From Eutypa lata (lineage: Eukaryota; Ascomycota; Sordariomycetes; Xylariales; Diatrypaceae), in NCBI GenBank assembly GCA_022661535.1, contig JAKULF010000002.1, positions 1,054,001 to 1,118,000 of the forward strand: DNA of 64,000 nucleotides, in the 5' to 3' direction. Of the stretch, positions 1 to 11,400 are shown in pieces; position 1 is the stretch's first letter; every line of letters starts with the position of its first letter. The position numbers were made by a program, and so were the translations under genes. Below the pieces are notes generated by a model. That model saw only the letters and a program-made list of their open reading frames with translations. It ran no database searches and was not told the DNA's origin.

Positions 1-1128
1 GAACACGGTGTGACCGTAGCGGGTGGCCGCGATGGTGGTGTTGGTGTCGGTGGTTTCCTCCTTGGAGGCGGCATCTCGTTCTTTTCGAACCACAAAGGAT
101 TCGGCTGCGATTCGGTTATTAATTACGAAGTTGTGCTGGCCAATGGCACTGTTATCAATGCGAATAGTACAGCAAATGCGGATCTGTGGCGGGCTCTTAA
201 GGGGGGAGGCAGCAACTTCGGTATCGTGACGCGGTACGACATGGAGGCCATTCCCTCGCAAGATCTGTACTACGACCTACGGGTTCTGAGCTCCGACTAC
301 TCGGACGATGTAGTCGATGCTGTTGTCGGATTTGCTGCACAGGACGATTCATTTGCCGATAACGCTCTCGTGACCCTCTTTACCTATAAACCCGAATCTG
401 AGATCACCGTGACCACAATATACGTCAACGTCGCGGGCAACGGGAACGCCACAACAGCGTTTGACAAGGTGAAGAGTCTCCCAGCACTGACAAATTTCAC
501 AACGTTTCAGAATATGGCAGATGCAGCAGCTGGTTCCGAACTCGCTGACGCTGGCAGGTAAGTTATTTGGGGGCATTTCACGACGGCCGGGTCCTTTTGT
601 TCCTCCGTTGGCTAATCCGATTTTAGGAGCGCTGCTTCGACCTTGAGCTTTCAAAATGACCCGCAGATCGTCCGCCGTGTTCTTGAGCTACACAACGACT
701 TTGTCGACACGCTCAAACAGTCCATTGATCCGAAAAAGTTCCAGACAACCGCGATTTTCCAGCCTTTCCCTTCCTACATAGCAGCCATCAGCAAGGAGCA
801 AGGTGGCAACATGCTCGGACTGGATGAAGTCCCGACTGATTTCATCATGTTCACCGGCGGTGTCGGGGTCGCCAACGGGACGGAGCGGGACTTCGCATTG
901 GCGCAGGCGGAGCTGAACAAGCTGACGGCCCAAATCAAAGAGGTCTCGAAGTCGATGGGCGGGGAGATGGACTTCGTCTACCTCAACTATGCGTACGCGT
1001 TTCAGGACCCCCTTGGGAGCTACGGCCCCAAGAACGTTCAACACATTCGAGACGTGGCTGCTGCGTATGATCCGGCCGAGGTCTTTCAGAGACGTGTCCC
1101 GGGGGGGTTTAAGATTTCGAGGGTCTGA
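1..1128 (+). CDS. FAD-linked (BBE-type) oxidoreductase, 5'-truncated by window edge
   Basis: Exons <1..557 and 627..1128, with a 69-bp intron (GTAAGT...TTTTAG). The reading frame is open from base 1, so the true start lies outside; 352 residues are visible. The visible N-terminal part carries the glycine-rich FAD_binding_4 segment (GGRDGGVGVGG, then LLGGGISFF) and the DLWRALKGGGSNFGIVT motif, typical of the PCMH flavin domain of berberine-bridge/6-hydroxynicotine oxidase-like enzymes. The C-terminus ends in the BBE substrate-side motif (YDPAEVFQRRVPGGFK, normally Y-D-P...VFQ...PGGFK). Fungal members are usually secreted, about 480-510 aa, and oxidise alcohols, sugars or secondary metabolites; roughly 120-150 N-terminal residues, including the usual flavin-linking His, are missing here. 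The substrate cannot be told. The Zn2Cys6 gene downstream on the same strand could regulate it, but that is only proximity. Confidence 0.9.
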
Positions 1129-1626
1129 TGATGCAATACCACGTCGGTACTTCGATATAGTTAGTGTATAATAGAATCATTGGAATAAGGAACCCCACCA
1201 CAGGACTGGACCAACGAACACGGCCCCACCCCTTTCATCTTCCTTCGTTCGTTTACGCTTCTTTCAGCGATCTTATTCTCAATAATATAATCTTATATAA
1301 TTTCCATTCGTGGCTCCTATTACTCATCTTCATTCCGCTTCCAGTGTTTCCCACTCGTTGTCTTCTCCATGCACAGCCCCTTTTCTACCCCTGTATCCCC
1401 TGGCCGTGTAGTCAGTAAGCTCCACTTATTGTCCGCTCCTTCGAGTCAAGAGCTGACAGGCCGACGCAATCGCCGGGGCCTCGGGATCCGAAAGACTCTT
1501 AGATAGTACTCGGAGGCTTTGGAACTTCAAACTTCTACTTCGTTCATTACATTGATTGTTTCGCTTTCAAGGTACAACGGAATTACCTTGTAACTAGTAT
1601 AGTACTGTGGATTGAAAAGAGATACG
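1129..1626. other. intergenic, 498 bp
   Basis: 3' flank of the oxidoreductase and promoter of the Zn2Cys6 gene. It holds pyrimidine-rich tracts near 1220-1400 but no coding signal I can support. Confidence 0.6.
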
Positions 1627-4257
1627 ATGAGTGAAATGAACCAAATAGAACGCAAAACCGCGTTAGAGCGAAGACCAGCAGTCTGTTTAGCCTTTTCCAT
1701 CTGGCCGTACCAGTTTCTATAAACTTATACGATTAATGCTAACGCAAACTAAATTCAGTGCGATAATTGCAAGGCCCGAAAGGTATACCGCATCAGTTGT
1801 TAAGTTCGAAATCATCACTCCACACTAACTCTGCCAACAGACCAAATGCGACAGACAATCGCCATGTGCAAGCTGCGTGACCCTCAACGTCGCCTGTCGG
1901 ACGACGCACGGAGCGTCCGAAAAGAGGCAACGTGTTCTGCTGTCTTCGAAGTATGAAGATGCCATGCAGGACGTCAATCGTCAGCTCGCCGACGTCAAGG
2001 AGATGCTCCGAACGGTCATGTCGAGTACAGAGCCTGGACTGCCATGCCCACCAGCTCCAACAGCAACAGCAACAGCAACAGCAACATCGTTAGGGGCACC
2101 ATTGCCAATGGGTGCATCATCGGAGCAGCACGCATACCACACGCCGCGATCGATGATCGACGAACAGGTCCCTACCCTGTCTAGTGTCAACGAGGGCTAT
2201 AATGGCGATTCCTCATTCCAGTCGCACGCGTACCGGGTCAAGAACGCGCTAGAAGCAGCCTTCGCCGCATCCGAGCTCATAGACGTAGAAGCGCTCTCGA
2301 CGCTACCCCCACCCCCACAGAAAGTCAAAGAGCTGCTCCGCGGCGTCGACACGGGCGACAGCCCCACCGACGATGACACCGCGCCGAAGCTTCTGCAGAG
2401 GGGACAGCAGGGCCGAGGAGAGGTCGGGAACATACCGCTCCCGCCCATGGACGTGGTGCTCAAGCTCCTGCGCCTGGTGAAGGCCGACAAGCAGCGGTTC
2501 TTCATCGACGTCCCGATGTTCCAGGAGGACGAGTTCGTCGGCATGTGCCGGGACGTGTACTTCGCGACGGAGCCGGTCTCGCTCTGGGTGTGGATCGGCG
2601 TCAACGTCGGGCTCTACTTCCTCTTCCTGGACGTGGGTCGGGTCTCCTGCGCGCGCATAGGCACCACCGTGGAGGACATGCGCTCCCATGTTGCCGTGCT
2701 GCTGGCGAACGCCGAGGCCGCCTTGCAGAGCCTTCGGTTGTGTTCGGAGCCGTCGGTGGGATCGTGCCGCGCGCTGGCGCTTCTGGTAAGTTCGACGATG
2801 ACGCAAATCGATGGAATATAACTTGTTAGAGGGTGAATGGTTCTGACTAGGTGGCCAGGGAACGTTTTACGTCAAGAGGGGACATAGCACGATAGCGTGG
2901 AGGTTAATGGTAAGTACGAAAACAAGTTAATCTCTTATATTTCTCGTTCTGTTGTAGACCCTTCTATAGGATATGATGAAAAATTAAATATTAACTTGTT
3001 TTTACTAACGCAGAGCGGTGCTGCAAGGGCGTGTTTAGACCTGGGCTTTCATCGCTTGCCTAACCATGTGGAAACCCGGGACAATCATCAAAAGCGCGCA
3101 GTCTTCTGGTACATCTACTCGTGGGATAAAGGGCTGGCTATAACGTGTGGCAGGACGCCCGTTATCCATCAATACGACGTGACCACTGATTTCCGGACTG
3201 GTTTACAATCCTTAGGTCATGTTCCCGCCCAGTACGTTGTTTCAGAGTCGAACTCCAGAATAAATATAGCACAGCTAACGTGCTTAGATTATATGGTGCC
3301 TTCCTTGATTACGCCGTGATCACCGGAGAAATTCAGCAGAATTTGTTTTCGGCATCGGCGCATCGCGCATCGCAGCAAGTTCGCATCCAGCATGTGAAAT
3401 CGTTCGCTTCCCGGATCACGGAAATCCAGAGTGTCGTTCGACATGCGTCTGTACGTATTATGATCCCACGTGGTGTCTTTCCCGAGCTACTGCTAACTAT
3501 CTACCCCAAGGACAATCGGGATGACCCGACCTGGGACGACATGTATAGCTTCGTCGTCGTGGTACTGGAGCTCATGTTGCATTCCCTTCTCACCATTGTG
3601 TATCGAATACTGCCTCCGAGCTCCACGCAAGCCCACCCGCTGCAGTGCTCGGACGAATGTGTGGTTTCCGCCCGCATGGCATTGTCGACCCTTACAAAGG
3701 TTGGCAATGACATGCTGCAGATCAGTTCCACTGGATGGAGCATGATGCTCAGCGTGTAAGTTTTGCGAATCAATCTCATTATTCTGCTGCTAACACTTTA
3801 ACACAGCGTCTTATCTCTTGTACCATTTGTCTCTTTTATTGTACTAGCTGGAAATGCAATTGCTACGACGTCCAACGACGATTTAGAGCTCCTATACTCG
3901 GCATTGTCCGTTCTCGCGCCGGTAACAGAGAGTTCTCCCACCATACAGAAGATGCACGATGCTTGCGACAAGTTCAGTCGAATCGCTGGCCTCATAGTAT
4001 CGAATGCGAAGGAGGGCTCTTTGAATCATAAGGAGCAGCAAGAGGAAATTTCCAATAACGGATTACCCCCAAATATTTCAACTAGTCATCCCGATATACT
4101 TAGTCAAGCAGACCCCATCAGCATTGATTACAGCTTCCCTATGGCGCAAGAGGATTGGGACAGCGTTATGATGGGATTCGAGTCCGAGTTGGGGGATTAC
4201 GACTCAAGGACATTGGCGAACATTATAGAACCTTACATTGCCAACCCAGGTTGGTAA
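1627..4257 (+). CDS. Zn2Cys6 fungal-specific transcription factor
   Basis: Eight-exon model: 1627..1680, 1759..1782, 1841..2785, 2859..2909, 3014..3231, 3288..3450, 3511..3755, 3807..4257 (716 aa). All phases agree. The zinc cluster is canonical and split over three exons: Cys19, Cys22, Cys29, Cys35, Cys38, Cys45 (C-x2-C-x6-C-x5-C-x2-C-x6-C), with the basic stretch KARKTK. Exon 2 is only 24 nt. After a proline-rich, Thr-Ala-repeat linker comes the Fungal_trans middle-homology region (GTFYVKRG...IAWRLM, then ARACLDLGFHRLP and WYIYSWDKGLAITCGR). The C-terminal part ends with the usual PFVSFIVLAGNAIATTS type segment. The protein is nuclear and binds DNA, presumably at CGG triplets; its target is unknown. 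The start ATG at 1627 is the first that gives an uninterrupted cluster, though the first intron uses a weak GTCTGT donor. The 60-bp stretch 3451-3510 looks like an intron but is in frame, so it may be retained. Confidence 0.85.
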
Positions 4258-4627
4258 ATCGGTTTGTCAAGTTAATGTACCAACTGTAACGATGGGCATA
4301 TGAGCCTGGCTTCAGGTTGTAGGCACATCATCAAAAAGTTGAGAAGGAAAGAAGTCTAAAAACATAAGTCCATCAGGTACAGGATAGCAATGACTTTGGA
4401 TTTTGAAAGAACTTTCAAACAGCTTATCATTCGTATAAGCCCAACTTCAAGCTCGTTCGCCTTGGACACAAAAAAGGGATGAATACAAGCACCTTTGATC
4501 ACCAGAATAGCTTCCCCTCATAGCAACAGATGCCACCTATATGATACGGCGCCCTTGAGAAAATTCTAATGAGGGTTCTGCCTCGGAGACGTAAGGGCGG
4601 TTTAGGGACGCAAGAGATTCATCCACA
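4258..4627. other. intergenic between convergent 3' ends, 370 bp
   Basis: Lies between the tail-to-tail ends of the Zn2Cys6 gene and the minus-strand DUF7580-like gene. It is AT-rich; I see no feature in it. Confidence 0.6.
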
Positions 4628-5905
4628 TCAGTGCGCCATCTCCTCCTTCTTCTGATACCACATGCGAAGGCGTTCCATAAAGCGATAGTCCCCATCCCAG
4701 ACCGACTTGAAGAGATCCTTACCCGTACTCCTGTCCAAGCAGAATTGGACGACCTCGGTAACCAGGGGTCCACACTGTTCATCCAGCTTATGCATGTTGG
4801 ACCGCGCTTCCCTGACGGCTTCGCGAAATCCGGTATCTCCGACGCCGTAATTCAGGGTCGTCCCAGTTGCTACTTGGAAGAGTACGAGGCTGAGCTCTGC
4901 CACAGGGTTGATGAAGCGCCTCGTGCGGCCGGATGTGGCACCCACGGGGCGTCCTGTGCCTTGCTTCTTTCTCCCTAAGCCAATGGAGAGGTAAGGATTC
5001 ATGATCTCAGGTTCAATCTCGTCATCTATACGAGTCTCGGCATCAGACTGTGCAGCAGGTGTGTAAAAGAGGACCTTATCTGGTCTGGGATATTGCTCAG
5101 TTGCCCTTACTACTTCCTTTAAGTAAATAGAACCAACGATTATCAGGTGGGCAAACTAAAGACGCTCGGTCGCTTTGAACTGGGTTTGATACCATTCATT
5201 GGCGAGAACAGCCTCCAGCGACCCCGGAGAACCCCATTCCGAGTGAGTGTGGCTGATCAGCAAGTGCGAATCTCTGGTGGCATCACCGGATATCACGGGG
5301 CCCAACACTTCGTATTCTGTGTGATGGCGATTTGAGGCCAGGTTCACAATCTTTGTGTGGATACTCGCTAAAGGCTCGTGTATTCCTTCCTGGGAGGTAG
5401 ATCCTGAGTTTGCGTTCATTTTCGTTTCCGCATATAGAAGGGCTGAAGGACTCTCTGGTACACCTTCTAAATGGCCGTGCAGGGCGAAGATCCAAGACTC
5501 GCCGATGGTGATTGGAAGGCTTTCAGATGACTCGAGGAGATCCTCGGCAAGTTTATCGGGTTCCTCATGGGCTTGTATACTAAAGCAAATTTCATTCCCC
5601 GCATCACCTCTGCGTTGATTTGACCTAGCCAGGGCAAAGTGAAGTCGCCTAAGACCTGTCTGGATGTTCTTGATGTCTACCATTCGTTGGCTGAGCTCCT
5701 CGTTATCAACATTGCCTAGAATCAAATCCGGATCGAGGGTGCTTTGTATTCTCAGGAGACTTTCAAGCTGCTGGTTTCCCTTTTCAATGCTTTGCTGATA
5801 AAGAGGAGAGGGGGTTATATAGGTTGGACTGCTCTGGCCTACATAGACAGGTTGGGCAGGAGTAACCATGTCCTGGGCTACCACAAGAGCCTTGCTGTGA
5901 AACAT
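4628..5905 (-). pseudogene. DUF7580-like (kinase-like, HeLo-associated) gene with one in-frame TAG
   Basis: One reading frame on the minus strand runs from 5905 to the stop at 4628 (about 424 sense codons), interrupted only by TAG at 5158-5156. Upstream of the stop, the protein has a Gln/Leu-rich helical part (LHFALARSNQRRG) and a SLEAVLANEWYQTQF segment. Downstream of it comes an amphipathic LIIVGSIYLKEVV-type helix, then PDKVLFY, then a region ending NPYLSIGLGRK...NPVAELSLVLFQVATG and VTEVVQFCLD. This order resembles the C-terminal kinase-like domain (DUF7580) of fungal proteins often linked to HeLo or prion-type signalling; I recognise it by pattern only. The true 5' end is unresolved: the first in-frame ATG is at 5905, family members are usually longer, and an upstream exon near 5976-6230 is possible. 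The gene is divergent from the HeLo-like gene at 6809. An intron that removes the TAG (GTATCA donor) breaks the frame. Confidence 0.55.
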
Positions 5906-6808
5906 TATGGCGTGAAAGAAGAAACCTGGGCCTCAAGTACTACAGGTAATTTGCCTCTTCATCAACGTGTTACATTCAAAGTGTAAGTTCATTTGATGTC
6001 ACCTGTGACCTACCTATTTTGCCTATCATCACATTAAGGCTACAAGCTTCAATATTGGTTTCAGGCGAATGATAACGGCAGCCTGCAGCAAAGCAGTCAC
6101 CTTTCGAAGCCTGCTTCTGGATACCCACATACAGTGCCATGGTCGAATGAACTTGACGAAAACACATCGTAGGTAAGAAAAATAGAAAGAGGCAACGATT
6201 TGCGGTTCGCAAGCCGCTGATGTAACCAAGTCACCCCCTATCAGACAGGTAGGTGGGGTGAGGGCTAAGTCTTAAGAGTTATATTTGTGTGATAAGAATG
6301 TAAAGGCTTGGAACTGAGGTTCAATTTAACTAATAATTTTCTTTGGTCCTATGGTTCATGAGGTCCCCTTTTCTGTCCTGTACGACTTGTAGGGTCGTTT
6401 ATTATATATAAACAAAATAAAGGTACGTATTTATAATATCCTATTGCCGTCCTAGCCGCTGTTAATAGCTGTTGGCTCTTGTTAGGCATCTATGCATTCC
6501 GTTGATAGTCGCATGACCTCCAAATATTGGAATGCTAGCATTCCTTTGCATTCCTGCTACAGCTGTCCTGCAGCTAATACACATGGCTCCATTCCCCGTG
6601 TGACAATTTGCATACCAAGTTAGTTACCGGTGGTCAGAGGGCGAAAAAGGTAATGTAGGTTGGATTGTTCTGTACCAGCCAGTAACTACTTGCTTTCTAG
6701 CATCGCTAAACCATTTTCCACCCTCTTAACCCAAGCAACAATCGTTAGTTTTTACTCTTTCATTTTTTCTTTCCCAAATACAATCGCATTCAAGTTTTGA
6801 TACTGCCC
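5906..6808. other. shared divergent promoter region, 900 bp
   Basis: Separates two divergently transcribed genes. It contains AT-rich stretches (6395-6440) and pyrimidine tracts just before 6800. Two overlapping minus-strand ORFs (5976-6229) could be an upstream exon of the DUF7580-like gene, but I found no donor/acceptor pair that joins them convincingly. Confidence 0.5.
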
Positions 6809-8407
6809 ATGATGGAACCCCTGACCGTTATTGTTGCATCCACCCAATTTCTCAGTCTAGTTCAGAAGACAGCATTACTCGTCAATTCCATTCGCAGTAT
6901 TGCCAACACCTTAGATGATCCAAAATTCATACCGACACAAGCTGATTTGTTCACTGAGCAAACCCGGCTTGCCCTATAGACCCAGTATGTCAACGGGCAA
7001 CCTGGTGGGTGGGAGGCGATCACCGGACATATGATGGAGGAACAAGTACGAGCTTTATCGCAGTTTTCAGAGAAAGCCATGTCTCTTCTGAAAAGAGCTG
7101 AAGACTTGGCCGCAAGGGCTGACCCAAGAAATAAACTGGGAATAAACCGGGTGAAGGCATCAATCCTTTGGGGAATGAGTGGCCAGGAAGACTTGAGAGC
7201 ATTGCTGGATGCCATCCACAAGATAAACAACGCACTCGAGAGGGTTGTAACACCACCACCTGGATACCATGGCTCTTTAAACCAACATTCCAGTCCTGGT
7301 GATTATCACATCCTGCAGAATCAGTCTCAACCAGTGCTAGATCATCCACCTGAGACAGATCTTGGTCGTGGGGTTGATGATCCCATTACAGATCAGCCCG
7401 TATTTAACATAACATGGCATCTGCACCGACACAGCATCGCCGCTCTAGAGAAAATAGAGAGGTATGCAGAGGGTAAAGTTAGCTTCTCACCAGTCAAACT
7501 AGGAAGGGAGACCTATTGGATGGGCCCCTTGCATTGGACATACTTCTGAGCCTCAAAACAAACGGAGAACTAGTCTACGAAGATCTAAGGCAGGTGATCA
7601 TCACCACCCTTGTCGACATTATCCTTACCGAAGGTACTAAAGCCCCTACCCTTTGCGGGATAATAGAGATGCTAACACGAATTTCAAGAATGTATTCTCA
7701 CAGAACTGGTCAAAGATGAATCACGATTGGACCTGGAGCAAACCTTACTCAACACGATTGCCTGCCTCGCCGCCAGCGATGCCACCAATATTGCTGCTAG
7801 TAGATCAACCTCAATATCTGATTATGCAGATATTGACGAGCTACTGGCCAAGGGAAAGGCTGAACTCGACTGTGCAATGAATGATTTATATCGATTGCTC
7901 CCCACGATTCGAATGATACGCCGAGGGAAATTACTTGAATTGGAGCAAGAACGCTTACAGACCTCAGAGACGGGCAATGGGGATGAGCATGAGACACAAA
8001 AACTACTCGATACGGTGCTAAGTATCACCCCGTCGTCCAATGAATCACCGAGCCGAAGCAAAACAGTACCCATCGAGAGCTCCGTTTCCAGACTAGTAGA
8101 AAGGGAGATTGAAAGAATCCGCGACTATAAGCTGAGCCAAGCGACTAAGCTCGAGAACGAGGACAGACATATCGCTAATGAGCTCTTGCGAAAGTTCATC
8201 CGAGGTTCTTTTCCCAAACACGTCCATATTTTACTTGCGATCGCCTACTAACATGTTATAGGTCATGAGAAGAGTATGGGTAAAAGCATCGTAGTTGAGG
8301 GGGCGGCTGCGAGCGCCATATCGAGCAAGGAAGAGAGTGCGAAGCTCGAGGAGAGAATCTCAGAATTGGTGAACAATCTGCCTCTTCCACATACCCCCTT
8401 TACGTAA
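6809..8407 (+). pseudogene. HeLo-like N-terminal domain protein with one in-frame TAG
   Basis: Exons 6809..7461, 7503..7633, 7704..8204, 8262..8407 join in phase to 477 codons. The only lesion is TAG at 6977-6979, codon 57. ATGs at 6809 and 6812 can start it. The first about 160 residues look like a HeLo-type helical bundle: a hydrophobic N-terminal helix after MEPLT, a TEQTRLAL segment directly before the stop, and later a RVKASI...LLDAIHKINNALE segment comparable to the RIKWAI...LNDxL helix of HeLo/SesA-type domains. In better known members this domain inserts in membranes and triggers cell death in allorecognition. The C-terminal half is charged and helical (EIERIRDYKLSQA, EEISELV-like ends) with no domain I recognise. 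The first intron is short (41 bp). No splice choice that removes the TAG keeps the frame, so the gene is either nonsense-mutated, read through, or RNA-edited. Confidence 0.6.
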
Positions 8408-11400
8408 GGCTCAAGTTGCTAGGGATAGGGACTCCTTATTCCCTGGTATATAGTTCAGGCTTATGAGGGTAAAGTGATGCATGTGGGAGAATATGGTATG
8501 ATCAAGTCTGGCAACACAATGGGGTCCAATAGCATAAGATCGTTTCTTGTTAAGCCAACAGATTATTTACCTTCATCATCAATATACGGATGAAAATATA
8601 ATTAATTTGAAAGCTCCGTTATATTAAAATGATTTGCTGTGACATATTAAACATGGTCAAGGAAGACTTGGCAACAGCGATCTAGTTGTGGCTGGTTCCG
8701 ACATCGACACCGGCACTGATACCCTCACCTATGGCGACAACGTTATTTCCCGGGGAAAGCAGAATAATATTTGGTGTCAGATAAGCTTATATTCGAATTT
8801 CCGTAAACTCAGTCCAGCTAACATTGTGCCTGATACGATCGTGCCATTAGCCTAGCGTTAAGGTTTAGGCTTTACAATCCTAAGCCGTAACTTACCATGG
8901 CATGTAATACACATTCAATATCAAGAAGCGAAGCAGTCTATAGAATAAGCGAAGTATTGGACTTAATAATAGTGAGACTTCCATAGGGAAACGCCATTCA
9001 CTATTCGAATCATGGTATCACGGCAGTATAACTAGAATAACAAGTATATGTATTTTATAATAATATAAGTAACAAAACTAAATAGTTACTCACAGCATAG
9101 TAGCATCTAACAAAAGGCGAAATTCACAGGAAGTTGATGTCTGATAAGCGTAACTGCCATTACTATCACCCAGCAAGAAAGGGTAGTCAATACACTACTA
9201 ATATCAGATGACCTTGTCGTTACCTCCGTAACCACAACTACTTACTTAGGTACCTAAGGCATTCCATTTCTTACTTAGCTCTTGCACATATTATTAACAA
9301 GCACGTATTTAAGCTACCCTCCTACTTTCTTCTACCTTTCAAGTTTTTACAGTTGCTAATGAAACCATGGTTGTTAAAATTGTATAATGCAGCTCACGTG
9401 TCCTTAGTTTGTCTCTCTAATGGTGTACAGTCATCAACGTGTTTCGGGATGTTGTCCCAGTGTTTCCAACTCATTTCACGATCCATCATCTACCTAACCT
9501 ACTCTTGAGTCATAATACGTACCCTATCTCTATTTTGCACGCCCTCCATCTCGTATGCTCACACCAGATATCATCACAATCTTGCGACCACTGGTTTCGA
9601 ATTGTGTCGTTGAGCTCGCGCCAAGGATAGGACAGGAGAAGCCGAATAGTGTCCCAATAGCGATATTGAAAAAGGCACGCCACATGTGTCGCTCTCTATA
9701 CTATCGTCTATTATACATGGTGCAGGCTAGTGGTGCTAGCATCTGTATAAATAGTTAATATGAGTGAACGGAGAATTAAATCCATTGGTAACAGCATGAT
9801 ATGTAAACACACGTAGATCTTAATCTTAGTGCTAGAGTAGCAGACGATCCGTGTACGATTTGCAAAAGTCGTTGCTTGCAAGTGTCCTAGAGCACTGCAT
9901 TAACAATCCCCGAACTCTTGTAGACGACGAGCCCCCCGCTGATCCTAGTGAACACGCCGCGATTTTCACACAGGTGCACACGATCTCAAAAGAAGGAGAT
10001 TCCTTAATTATCTTAGTAACGGCATCACCTGATACTTTTACCTCCCCCGATAACATCTCACTAACGAAATAATAAAATTATTATTGCCCAAAGACGGCAC
10101 AGAGACCCTCATGGAATACGTCGCTCTGTAGTTTTACAAAATACGCAGTGGGGAGTTGTAGAGTAGAGGTTGAAATTAGAATGTATTGAGCGGGGAGGCT
10201 AAGTAGGAAGGGGTTAGGGGTCGGAGTTAGAAGAGTGTGGAAACCCTTGAGTTTGATTTATGCTAGGCAACGACAACCTATATACCGCTACACCATACAG
10301 TAGTTACAGTGGATGGAGGTTAGTGCTTTGGTACTATTGGGAACATACTTCAATACGATACAAGTTATCGCTGAAGACTACTCAAAATTCACTTCGTATT
10401 GAACGAAATGTTCAGCACATTCGCAATTATATCGTGGCCAGCACATGAATTCTCTTGAAAATAATGTAACTGCTTGGGCCTGGATAGTCTCTCTGAAGAG
10501 AGTAGCCAGAGTAGGCCCCTTCCTTGCAGATAAAACCTCCTAACAAACAGCAGCAACCCTCCATATAATTAATACTACCAAATTTCCCATCCCTCTGTAG
10601 TAATAATTTCGCCCTTGCAAACAATTGCATATATATATCTACTAGCCAGAATGTCCATATATCAAGCAACCGCCGTAGAAGAAGCCGTCGTTGATTCACA
10701 AGACAGGGTTGTCGTGAACGGAAACCCAGTATGGCACTCCTCGCAGGGAGACGTTGTCGGACATGCCATAGTGAAGGTACTCGTGGCCACATCTACTGAC
10801 GTACAGCCACACGAGGCCGTGATGAATTCTGCGCAAACAAAATAATTAGTCCAGCACTTTTTTGTCCTGTAGGTAACAAGGGGCGAAGAACTAGGTGCTT
10901 AAGGAGAAACCTACTATCGATAATACAGAACCCTCCGCACGAGCTGATGCTACATCCCGCGGTGGGATATGCAGATACCGTCACAGTGGTCGCGCAGCTT
11001 GCGGCAGTGATGGTGTCCGTTGAGTGACAGGGTGGTCGACCTGCTGCGGCGACGCTCATAGCCCTAGGGACTTTGGGTTAGAGTGCACAACCAAGTCACA
11101 AGTGCTACAGGTTATACACTTACACGAACTGTATATATATCAAGGTTGATCTTAGCATGGTTTCCGTCAGTTTGTCGATCGTGTTTCAATAACAGGCGTA
11201 TAGGAAGAATAATTTCAGAGTAGTTGTTCAAAATATTCAAAATAATAAGTGTCAAAAAGAAGAAGAAAAGTCCTGCCAGAACGATTCATAAACCACCTTT
11301 TTATCATAAAGGACCCCGGCCAGCTGAATCGCCTCCTATAGCCCCATTATCTATATTTCTCAGCTAGGATTAGTTAGTTAATTCCCAACGTAAGATCGAG

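Noticed and set aside
5156..5194. Possible short intron ending at the TAG of the DUF7580-like gene
   Set aside because: It would be only about 37 bp and the join is out of frame.
6896..6979. Possible 84-bp intron (GTATTG...CTATAG) that would remove the TAG in the HeLo-like gene
   Set aside because: Removing it shifts the downstream frame and leads quickly to a stop, and it deletes conserved helix residues.
9851..10072. 73-codon plus ORF
   Set aside because: It lacks an ATG start, overlaps an antisense ORF of equal length and has no recognisable motif.
10615..10845. 76-codon plus ORF (internal ATG at 10651)
   Set aside because: An antisense ORF of 121 codons overlaps it; no splice or domain support.
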